Part shown: piece after piece, positions 1-5,114 of the stretch | How the letters are laid out: each line of letters begins with the position of its first letter | How positions within the stretch are numbered: the stretch's first letter is position 1 | Source: DATGKK01 sp035294725 | GTDB taxonomy: Bacteria > Actinomycetota > Acidimicrobiia > Acidimicrobiales > Bog-793 | NCBI GenBank assembly: GCA_035294725.1 | Contig: DATGKK010000080.1 | Coordinates: 1-5,114, forward strand | DNA length: 5,114 nucleotides | Direction of reading: 5' to 3' | Position numbers and translations under genes: made by a program | Notes under the pieces: generated by a model | Told to the model about the DNA's origin: nothing | What the model saw: only the letters and a program-made list of their open reading frames with translations | Database searches by the model: none

Positions 1-359
1 GCTTCGTCGGCTTCTCCGTCGTCGGTGTGGACCCGGTCACGATGCTGACGGGACCGATCCCGGCGACCGCCCGTGTCCTCGAGCGCACCAAGCTCTCGAT
101 GGACGACATCGACCTCGTCGAGATCAACGAGGCGTTCGCCTCGGTCGTGCTCGCCTGGGAGAAGGAGCTCCATCCCGACATGGAGAAGGTGAACGTGAAC
201 GGCGGCGCGATCGCCCTCGGCCACCCTCTCGGCGCCTCGGGGACCAAGCTGATGGCGACGCTGCTCAACGAGCTCGAGCGCACCGGGGGGCGCTACGGCC
301 TGCAGACGATGTGCGAGGGGGGCGGGCTCGCCAACGCGACCGTGATCGAGCGCCTCTAG
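1..359 (+). CDS. Acetyl-CoA C-acyltransferase (thiolase), C-terminal part
   Basis: This is the 3' end of a thiolase gene that begins outside the window. The reading frame is open from base 3 (FVGFSVVG...) to the TAG at 357-359, giving about 118 residues; the GTG at 27 is internal, not the start. Thiolases perform thiolytic cleavage of 3-ketoacyl-CoA, or condense two acetyl-CoA, in the cytosol. Visible motifs are EINEAFA (120-140), NVNGGAIALGHPLGASG with the catalytic His codon at 222-224, and MCEGGGLANA with the catalytic Cys codon at 312-314. The nucleophilic Cys of the N-terminal half lies upstream of the window. The CEGGG form of the last motif and the ending ATVIERL resemble actinobacterial FadA/FadA5-type thiolases of fatty-acid or sterol breakdown, but substrate cannot be told from this part. 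The gene converges on crgA and is not part of the division locus in any evident way. Confidence 0.93.
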   Translation, partial: FVGFSVVGVDPVTMLTGPIPATARVLERTKLSMDDIDLVEINEAFASVVLAWEKELHPDMEKVNVNGGAIALGHPLGASGTKLMATLLNELERTGGRYGLQTMCEGGGLANATVIERL

Positions 360-420
360 CTCGCTCACCTCTATCTCCGTCCAGCTCGCCATCGCTGGCC
401 GGAGGGCCGCCCGCATGACC

Positions 421-449
421 GGCACCGGCAACGGCGTGGTGCCCGTGCC
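421..449. terminator. GC-rich hairpin between convergent thiolase and crgA genes
   Basis: The arms 421-430 (GGCACCGGCA) and 440-449 (TGCCCGTGCC) pair in 9 of 10 positions, with one C-C mismatch (426/444) and a 9-base loop. The hairpin starts 7 bases past the crgA stop codon and lies 61 bases past the thiolase stop, where a two-way terminator would be expected. There is no clear T-tract on either side, which is common for high-GC actinobacteria but leaves the call uncertain. The rest of 360-455 holds nothing else I can name. Confidence 0.42.
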
Positions 450-455
450 GCCGAC

Positions 456-746
456 TCAGTGGTAGTTGGTCGCGAAGATCAGGCCGCCCAAGATCGCGAC
501 GATGCCGCCGACGAGGTACCAGTCGTTCGTGCCGCCGGGGAAGACGTTCGCGTAGTTCAAGATGATCACGAGCAGGCCGAGCACGAGCAGGCCGACGATG
601 ACGTACGGGAACCAGCCGGGGCTCCGGCGCTGCTGGCGAGGGATCGGCGGCGTGTACCGCCCCGACGCGGTGCCCCGCTTGCGCTGTGACTGGGTCCCTC
701 GGCCGCCCCGTTGAGTGGCGCGGCCGGCTGATCGCGAGTTGGGCAC
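456..746 (-). CDS. crgA: Cell division protein CrgA
   Basis: This is a 96-residue small membrane protein. In Streptomyces CrgA restrains Z-ring formation, and in mycobacteria it bridges FtsZ, FtsI and other septal or PG-synthesis proteins at the inner membrane. The GTG start at 746 gives an N-terminus MPNSRSAG, close to the MPKS(R/K) opening of known CrgA proteins, which supports this start. A basic Arg/Gly/Ser-rich cytosolic stretch (about residues 5-41) contains the family YTPP motif at 31-34. Two hydrophobic segments follow, about 45-64 and 76-92, and the protein ends in an aromatic/basic tail (NYH), much like the WH/WK ends of relatives. Length is normal for the family. It is divergent from trpG, as in mycobacteria. 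No Shine-Dalgarno precedes the GTG, but TATCCT sits 7 bases upstream, consistent with a leaderless transcript. Confidence 0.92.
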   Translation of the reverse strand: MPNSRSAGRATQRGGRGTQSQRKRGTASGRYTPPIPRQQRRSPGWFPYVIVGLLVLGLLVIILNYANVFPGGTNDWYLVGGIVAILGGLIFATNYH

Positions 747-752
747 GCCCGC

Positions 753-758
753 AGGATA
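753..758 (-). promoter_or_regulatory. Candidate -10 element for leaderless crgA
   Basis: On the minus strand TATCCT (758 to 753) fits the actinobacterial -10 pattern TANNNT. It occupies -12 to -7 relative to the G of the crgA GTG at 746, so transcription would begin at the start codon. No convincing -35 is seen at 16-18 bases: TTGACC lies at 774-769, but the spacing is only 10 bases. The call rests on position and on the lack of a ribosome binding site. Confidence 0.42.
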
Positions 759-767
759 CTCATTGCC

Positions 768-795
768 TGGTCAATCCGACCTCCACGGCTACCGT
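768..795 (+). promoter_or_regulatory. Candidate promoter for leaderless trpG
   Basis: TACCGT at 790-795 fits TANNNT and occupies -12 to -7 relative to the A of the ATG at 802. TGGTCA at 768-773 matches four of six -35 bases with a 16-base spacer. The only purine run before the ATG, GGGAG at 797-801, touches the start codon and could not act as a normal Shine-Dalgarno. A leaderless mRNA is therefore the simplest reading. Confidence 0.42.
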
Positions 796-801
796 TGGGA
801 G

Positions 802-1395
802 ATGGGCCCTCGGGTCGTGGTCATCGACAACTACGACAGCTTCGTCTACAACCTCGTGCAGTACCTCGGCGAGCTCGGAGCCGAGCCGGTGACCGTGAGG
901 AACGACGCCTGCGACCTCGACGCCCTGCGCGAGCTCGCCCCTCAGGCCCTCGTCGTCTCGCCGGGCCCGGGGCGCCCGGACTCCGCCGGCATCAGCATGG
1001 CGGCGATCGCCGCCGCCGGCTCGTGGGGAGTGCCCGTGCTCGGCGTCTGCCTCGGCCACCAGTGCATCGCCGAGGTCTACGGGGCGAGTGTCGTGCGAGC
1101 AAGCGAGATCGTCCACGGCAGGGCGTCCTCGATCGAGCACGACGGCCGCGGCGTCTTCGCCGGCCTGCCCAACCCTCTCCTCGCGACCCGGTACCACTCC
1201 CTCGTCGTCGACCCCGGCTCGGTGCCAGACGCCCTCGAGGTGACGGCGCAGACCGCCGACGGGCTGGTCATGGGTGTGCGCCACCGCGAGCTGCCGGTCG
1301 AGGGGGTGCAGTTCCACCCCGAGTCGATCCTCACGGGCGAGGCGGGCAAGCGGCTGCTCGCGAACTTCTGCGGCCTTCGGCCCGCCCCGGCCTGA
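802..1395 (+). CDS. trpG: Glutamine amidotransferase subunit of anthranilate / aminodeoxychorismate synthase
   Basis: This is a class I glutamine amidotransferase of 197 residues, the usual length for TrpG/PabA. It hydrolyses glutamine and passes ammonia to the chorismate-using partner (TrpE for anthranilate and tryptophan, PabB for folate). The N-terminus VVVIDNYDSFVYNLVQYL (residues 5-22) is the family signature. SPGPG is at 53-57, the nucleophile Cys83 sits in GVCLGHQ, and the other triad members His172 and Glu174 sit in FHPES. I chose the ATG at 802 because the family begins right before the VVVIDNYDSF strand. The in-frame GTG at 715 would add 29 non-homologous residues and overlap crgA. 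TrpG and PabA cannot be separated by sequence alone; in actinobacteria the copy in this position is usually named trpG and may serve both pathways. It is divergent from crgA and convergent with pknB. Confidence 0.93.
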   Translation: MGPRVVVIDNYDSFVYNLVQYLGELGAEPVTVRNDACDLDALRELAPQALVVSPGPGRPDSAGISMAAIAAAGSWGVPVLGVCLGHQCIAEVYGASVVRASEIVHGRASSIEHDGRGVFAGLPNPLLATRYHSLVVDPGSVPDALEVTAQTADGLVMGVRHRELPVEGVQFHPESILTGEAGKRLLANFCGLRPAPA

Positions 1396-1443
1396 GCCCG
1401 ATCACGGCTCCGAGGCGCCCGCGCACTAGGGCAGGCCCGGTCG

Positions 1444-3462
1444 CTACTTCTTGTGCTTCTTCGGGGGCGTCGTCGAGGTCGTCGTCGTGGTCGACGTGCT
1501 CGGCTGCACGACGTCGAGCGTCACCGTCGTGCCGGGCCCGACGAGGGTCCCCTGGCTCGGGCTCTCGCCGACGACGTAGTTCGCGAGGTTCTGCGCCCCT
1601 TGCTGGTACGACACGGTGTAGTTGAGGCCAGCCGCCGTGAGCCGGCGCTCTGCCTGCCCGATCGGCTCGCCGAGGACGTTCGGGACCGCGACCGGTGGCC
1701 CCTGCGAGATGATCACGCTGACGCCGGTGCCCTCGGGCTCGCTCGTGCCGGCCGCCGGGCTCGTGCCGATGACCGTGCCCTTCGGGTACTTCGTCGACGG
1801 TCCGTAGCTGACGGGATTGAGAGTGAGGCCCGAGCTCGTGATGGCGGCGTCAGCTTGCGCGAGGGTGTCGCCGGCGACGTTCGGGACCTTCACGACCGTC
1901 TTGCCGGAGTAGTAGTAGACCTTCACCTTGGTGCCGGGGACCACCGGCGTGCCCTCGGCGGGGTCGGTGCGGGTGACGGAGTCGACGGTGGCGCCGAAGA
2001 CGGTCGGCACGGCCACGGGCACGGGCGTGAGCCCGGCTGCACGGAGCTGGTTGTCGGCTGCAGAGAGCGATTCGCCGACGACGGCAGGGACGCCGACCTT
2101 CCTCGGCCCGAGGGAGTAGACGAGCGTCACGGTGGTGCCGCGCTGGACCATGGTTCGCACGGGCGGGCTCTCGCTCAGCACGATGCCCTTCGCGGCCCTT
2201 GTGCTGTAGACCGCTTTCGAGTGCACCTTCAGGCCGTCGCCGAGCAGCTCTCCCGCAGCCGGGAACACCTGCCGGCCGACCTCGTCGGGCATGGCGAAGT
2301 ACCCGCTCGCTCCGAAGTAGCCGAGCTGGCGTCCGCCGGCGTAGACGAGGAAGGCCAGCGCCGCTGCCAGCAGGATGCCTGCCAGGGTCCAGCCCACCCA
2401 GCGCCGCTTCGGCATCTCCGGCCCGCGAGGCGGGCTAGCGGCTGCGTCGGCACCGCTGGCCGCGACCTCGCCTCCGGGTAGGGGTGCGCCGACCGGCAGG
2501 ACCGTCGTCGGCGACGCCACCACCGCCTGCGTCGCGCCGAGCGGAGCCAGCATCTGGGTCGCGCCCACGACCGTGGGCGCTCCGGCGAGGCTCGACATCG
2601 CCATCACGGGCGACCCCTGGGCGTAGCGCTGGAGGTCGCTGTGGAGATCCTCCGCCGTCGCGTACCGGTCGCTCGGCTGCTTGGCGATCGCCCGCATGAT
2701 GATCGCCTCGAGCGGGAGCGGCACGCGCGGCTCGAGCTCGCTCGGAGGCACGGCGGCCTCCGAAACGTGCTTGTAGGCGATCGCGACTGGCGTATCGGCC
2801 GAGAAGGGGGGCCGCCCCGTCACCATCTCGTAGAGGACGACCCCGAGCGCGTAGACGTCGCTCCTCCCGTCCACCCCGAGGCCTTGCGCCTGCTCCGGCG
2901 AGAAGTAGGTCGCCGTGCCCATGACGAGCCCGGTCTGGGTCACGTTGTCGTCTGCCCCGATCGCGCGGGCGATGCCGAAGTCGGTCACCTTGACCTGCCC
3001 GTCACGGGTGATGAGGACGTTGCCGGGCTTCACGTCCCGGTGGACGACGCCGTGACGGTGCGCGTAGCTGAGCGCCTTCGAGATGTCGGCGGCTATGCCG
3101 GCAGCGCGGGCCGGCGGCAAGGGCGCCTGGCTGCGGATGATGGCCGAGAGCGGCTCGCCGTCGACGTACTCCATCACGATGAAGTACGTCCGTTCCGACT
3201 CGCCCCAGTCGAAGACCGGGACGATGTTCGGATGCGAGAGGTTGGCGGCCGCCTGTGCCTCCCGACGGAACCGCTCGACGAAGCTCGAGTCGCTCGACAG
3301 TTCGGGGAACAGCACCTTCAACGCCACGGGCCGGTCGAGGAGCAGATCGCGCGCGAGGTAGACCTGCGCCGTCCCGCCTCGGGCGATCTGGCGGATCAGC
3401 TCGTAGCGGCCGTTGTAGATGCGGGCGCGGTCGTCTGCCGACGGCGACGGAGGCGTCGTCAT
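1444..3462 (-). CDS. pknB: Serine/threonine protein kinase PknB with four PASTA repeats
   Basis: This is a complete 672-residue transmembrane Hanks-type kinase that in actinobacteria phosphorylates cell-wall and division proteins. Kinase domain, about 20-280: glycine loop IARGGTAQVY (26-35), ATP-anchoring Lys49 in VALKV, helix-C Glu68, catalytic HRDVKPGN (141-148, Asp143), DFG (161-163) and SPE (188-190). Activation-loop Thr175 and Thr177 in VTQT match the autophosphorylated Thr171/Thr173 of M. tuberculosis PknB, so an active RD kinase is expected. A low-complexity juxtamembrane linker (about 283-352) with repeated ATQ motifs follows, then one transmembrane helix (about 357-375). Four PASTA repeats lie outside (about 383-450, 455-519, 524-587 and 591-652); the first is the most diverged. 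The tail is Thr-rich and ends KKHKK. The ATG at 3462 leads a short tail before the kinase fold. No Shine-Dalgarno is seen; TAGGCT (3477-3472) ends 9 bases before the ATG, and a small upstream ORF overlaps it as ATGA. Confidence 0.96.
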   Translation of the reverse strand: MTTPPSPSADDRARIYNGRYELIRQIARGGTAQVYLARDLLLDRPVALKVLFPELSSDSSFVERFRREAQAAANLSHPNIVPVFDWGESERTYFIVMEYVDGEPLSAIIRSQAPLPPARAAGIAADISKALSYAHRHGVVHRDVKPGNVLITRDGQVKVTDFGIARAIGADDNVTQTGLVMGTATYFSPEQAQGLGVDGRSDVYALGVVLYEMVTGRPPFSADTPVAIAYKHVSEAAVPPSELEPRVPLPLEAIIMRAIAKQPSDRYATAEDLHSDLQRYAQGSPVMAMSSLAGAPTVVGATQMLAPLGATQAVVASPTTVLPVGAPLPGGEVAASGADAAASPPRGPEMPKRRWVGWTLAGILLAAALAFLVYAGGRQLGYFGASGYFAMPDEVGRQVFPAAGELLGDGLKVHSKAVYSTRAAKGIVLSESPPVRTMVQRGTTVTLVYSLGPRKVGVPAVVGESLSAADNQLRAAGLTPVPVAVPTVFGATVDSVTRTDPAEGTPVVPGTKVKVYYYSGKTVVKVPNVAGDTLAQADAAITSSGLTLNPVSYGPSTKYPKGTVIGTSPAAGTSEPEGTGVSVIISQGPPVAVPNVLGEPIGQAERRLTAAGLNYTVSYQQGAQNLANYVVGESPSQGTLVGPGTTVTLDVVQPSTSTTTTTSTTPPKKHKK

Positions 3463-3530
3463 GTTGCGGGGAGCCTATTCCCTGGCCCCGCCGCCCCGGG
3501 TGCGGCCGGGTTCCGCCCCCTGCGCGCCAT
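3459..3530 (-). CDS. Possible 23-residue leader peptide overlapping pknB start
   Basis: In the pstP-pknB gap an ATG at 3530 opens a 23-codon frame (MARRGRNPAAPGAAGPGNRL, then PAT). Its TGA (3461-3459) overlaps the pknB ATG as ATGA, the typical arrangement for translational coupling. AGGAG (3537-3533) precedes the ATG but only 2 bases away, closer than usual. The peptide is rich in Ala, Gly, Arg and Pro, as random GC-rich sequence would be, and resembles nothing I know. It would start 23 bases after the pstP stop. It may be chance; if real it would link pknB translation to a message running on from pstP. Confidence 0.2.
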   Translation of the reverse strand: MARRGRNPAAPGAAGPGNRLPAT

Positions 3531-3553
3531 CGCTCCTACGTGCGCGGGCGCGC

Positions 3554-5114
3554 TCACCCGCCGCCTCCTGCGCCGCCGGCCTTCGCCGTCGTCGAGGTCA
3601 CCTTCGGCGAGGTCGTCGTGGGCACGGCCGTCGTGGATGGCGGCGTGGTCGTCGTGGTCACGGCCGTCGTGGACGGCGGGGACGTGGTCGACGGCACCGA
3701 GCTGGTGGAGGCCGCGGGCGGGTTCGTGGCCGTCGTGGTGGTCGTCGGGGCGTCGGGGTTCATCCCGAGAGCGGTCGAGAGGCGCACCAGGCTGAGCAGC
3801 TCCTGCTTGGCGGCGCCGTAGGACGACTCCGGGATGCCGTGACGCACCTCGACGACGGAGTTCGGGAGGAGGTCGCTCGTCGTGAGCGAGGAGGTCTCGA
3901 CGAGCTGCGGCTTGAACCAGAGCAGGCCACCTGGCCGGCCGGCGAAGATGCTGACCCTGTCCCCTGACAGGCCGACGAAGTAGGACGAGCGCTGGAACCA
4001 GATCACCACGGCCACCGCCCCCCCGAGGAGGCCGGCGAGCAGGACGAGGAACGTGAACACGCGAAAGGTCACGACCCGGTCGCGGTACTGGCGAGAGAGG
4101 CGCCCGGTCGGCACGAGCACCGTCGCCCGGCCATGGGCGCCGGTGTGCTCTGCGGCGGGGGCGAGGCTCGAGCCCGGCGGTGGCGCCGCCCGGACCGTGA
4201 TGCTGCGACCGGTGCGTGAGCGGCGTTCGGCGAGGCTGACGTCGCTCTCGCCGCCAGCCCCGGCTGCACCGAGGACGCCGGTGGTCGCAAGTCCTCCTGG
4301 GTCCGTTCCCCTCCCGGCACCGGGCGGCTCGTCGCCGTCTGCCTCGGCGTCGAACAGGTGCGAGGAGGGCGCCCGCAATGCCGTCGTGGCGTCAGGGTCG
4401 TCCACCTCTCCGCCCGGGACCTCGGAACGGCCCTGAGCGGGCAGCTCTGCTGCGGGAGGACCCGTCGCCAGGCCCTCTCCCAGCCCGCCGGCCGCACCGG
4501 CCGCGAGGCCGGCAGCCGCCTCGCCAGCGGAGAGCACGCCGGCATCGGCACCGCCGGCAGGTGGGCCCGGCTCGGTGCCGTCGGGCTGGCGGCTCCTCGT
4601 GACCGGCAGCGCCTGGGTGACGTCGGGACCGAGCCGGTCGTCATCCCGGTCGGGCGCGGGCATGCGCGCCGGCACCATCTCGAGAGCCTGGAGCTCGTCG
4701 GCCGGGTCGGCGTCGACGACGTCGATCACGACCACCGTGACGTTGTCGATCCCGCCTCGGGTGAGAGCTGCTTCGACGAGAGCTCGCGCCGCCTCATGCG
4801 GATCTGCCACAGTCGCGAGCACCCGAGCGATCTCGCCCTCGGGAACCTCGTCGCTCAGACCGTCGCTGCAGAGCACGTAGCGGGACCCCACGACCGGCTC
4901 GAGGTCCCAGATGTCGACGTCGACGTCGGCATCGATCCCGAGCGCGCGGGTGAGGACGTGCCGATGGGGGTGGACGGCCGCCTCGGCGGGTGTGAGCTCT
5001 CCCGAGCGGACCATCTCCTCCACCACCGAGTGGTCCTCGGTCATCCTCGAGAGGGTCGGCCGCTCCTGGTCGTCCCGGTCGAGCCGGTAGGCACGAGAGT
5101 CGCCGACGTTGACC
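3554..5114 (-). CDS. pstP: PP2C-type Ser/Thr phosphatase PstP, N-terminus outside window
   Basis: This is the membrane phosphatase that opposes PknB, dephosphorylating the kinase and its substrates. The frame stays open past the ATG at 5044 to the window edge, coding VNVGDSRAYRL, a core PP2C strand. That ATG is therefore internal and the gene is cut; 519 residues are visible, and the first half of the catalytic domain with its first metal-binding Asp is missing. Numbering from the ATG at 5044, visible PP2C motifs are TEDHS (2-6), CSDGLSD (59-65) and GGIDNVT (97-103); Asp61 and Asp100 are the expected metal ligands. Then comes a Pro/Ala/Gly-rich cytosolic linker (about 112-323, over 200 residues against roughly 60 in M. 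tuberculosis PstP), one transmembrane helix (about 326-349), and an outer domain (about 353-428) with SYFVG and IFAGRPGG that matches the small outer domain of PstP proteins. It ends in a Thr/Ser/Pro tail (432-486) and GGAGGGG. It is directly upstream of pknB, 91 bp away. Confidence 0.94.
   Translation of the reverse strand, partial: VNVGDSRAYRLDRDDQERPTLSRMTEDHSVVEEMVRSGELTPAEAAVHPHRHVLTRALGIDADVDVDIWDLEPVVGSRYVLCSDGLSDEVPEGEIARVLATVADPHEAARALVEAALTRGGIDNVTVVVIDVVDADPADELQALEMVPARMPAPDRDDDRLGPDVTQALPVTRSRQPDGTEPGPPAGGADAGVLSAGEAAAGLAAGAAGGLGEGLATGPPAAELPAQGRSEVPGGEVDDPDATTALRAPSSHLFDAEADGDEPPGAGRGTDPGGLATTGVLGAAGAGGESDVSLAERRSRTGRSITVRAAPPPGSSLAPAAEHTGAHGRATVLVPTGRLSRQYRDRVVTFRVFTFLVLLAGLLGGAVAVVIWFQRSSYFVGLSGDRVSIFAGRPGGLLWFKPQLVETSSLTTSDLLPNSVVEVRHGIPESSYGAAKQELLSLVRLSTALGMNPDAPTTTTTATNPPAASTSSVPSTTSPPSTTAVTTTTTPPSTTAVPTTTSPKVTSTTAKAGGAGGGG
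3623..3679. repeat. Direct repeat inside the pstP tail
   Basis: Two 21-base copies, 3623-3643 and 3659-3679, differ at one base (T or C at the 15th position of the copy) and are spaced with a 36-base period. On the coding strand each encodes PPSTTAV, and the single difference is silent. The surrounding GTCGTC/GTGGTC-rich stretch (about 3590-3750) encodes the Thr-rich tail, so the repeat probably arose by in-frame slippage or duplication. Confidence 0.75.

Noticed and set aside
397..408. Short GGCC-GGAG-GGCC palindrome near the thiolase end
   Set aside because: Only a 4-bp stem, expected often in DNA this GC-rich; the hairpin at 421-449 is much better.
715..801. Longer trpG start at the in-frame GTG 715
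   Set aside because: It would add 29 residues with no family match and overlap the divergent crgA; the ATG at 802 fits TrpG length and the leaderless promoter.
760..1317. 185-codon minus-strand frame opposite trpG
   Set aside because: It is antisense to a complete, catalytically intact TrpG, and its His/Asp/Val-rich protein looks like a reverse-frame shadow.
1387..1440. Possible terminator stem between trpG and pknB (CCGGCCTG with CAGGCCCGG)
   Set aside because: Eight pairs but with a bulge and a 37-base loop, partly inside trpG, and no T-tract; too weak to annotate. Nothing else is evident in 1396-1443.
3083..3795. Long open frames on the plus strand opposite pknB and pstP
   Set aside because: They are Arg/Ala/Gly/Pro-rich shadows of strongly recognised minus-strand genes in high-GC DNA and show no domain.
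5042..5044. ATG as the start of pstP
   Set aside because: The frame continues upstream to the window edge with the PP2C core motif NVGDSRAYR, so the gene is truncated by the window and this Met is internal.

Overview
The window is high-GC DNA (by eye about 70%) with the gene order of the actinobacterial cell-division and serine/threonine-phosphorylation locus. Reading left to right: the 3' end of a thiolase gene (+), crgA (-), trpG (+), pknB (-) and the 3' part of pstP (-). The orientations crgA(-) / trpG(+) / pknB(-) / pstP(-) match the locus near the origin of Mycobacterium tuberculosis (Rv0011c, Rv0013, Rv0014c, Rv0018c). Here, however, the genes that lie between pknB and pstP in that organism (pknA, pbpA, rodA) are absent, and so is the DUF881 gene next to trpG. 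Long Thr/Pro-rich tails and a PstP outer domain with a 'SYFVG...GRPGG' pattern suggest an early-branching actinobacterium, possibly Acidimicrobiia. That placement comes from remembered family features, not from a search.

Layout. Bases 1-359 hold the C-terminal catalytic part of a degradative or acetyl-CoA thiolase, which converges on crgA; a GC-rich hairpin (421-449) lies between them. crgA (456-746) and trpG (802-1395) are transcribed divergently from a 55-bp gap. In that gap each gene has a TANNNT -10-like hexamer exactly 7 bases before its start codon and neither has a usable Shine-Dalgarno, so both mRNAs may be leaderless. trpG converges on pknB with 48 bp between stops. pknB and pstP lie in tandem on the minus strand, separated by 91 bp. 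That gap could encode a 23-residue leader peptide whose stop overlaps the pknB start (ATGA). There is no gene-free stretch longer than 100 bp.

How the genes work together. PknB (672 aa) is a membrane kinase with an inside kinase domain, one transmembrane helix and four outside PASTA repeats that bind peptidoglycan fragments or lipid II in this family. PstP is the matching membrane PP2C phosphatase that reverses its phosphorylations. CrgA is a small two-helix membrane divisome protein. TrpG supplies glutamine-derived ammonia for anthranilate or aminodeoxychorismate synthesis; its place here is conserved synteny without a clear functional tie.

The most interesting points are the paired leaderless promoters, the direct pstP-pknB adjacency, short Thr-Gln/Thr-Thr motifs shared by the cytosolic linkers of kinase and phosphatase, an unusually long PstP linker, and Thr-rich outer tails on both proteins. 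I see no mobile element, CRISPR array, tRNA or rRNA, and no wholly new system.
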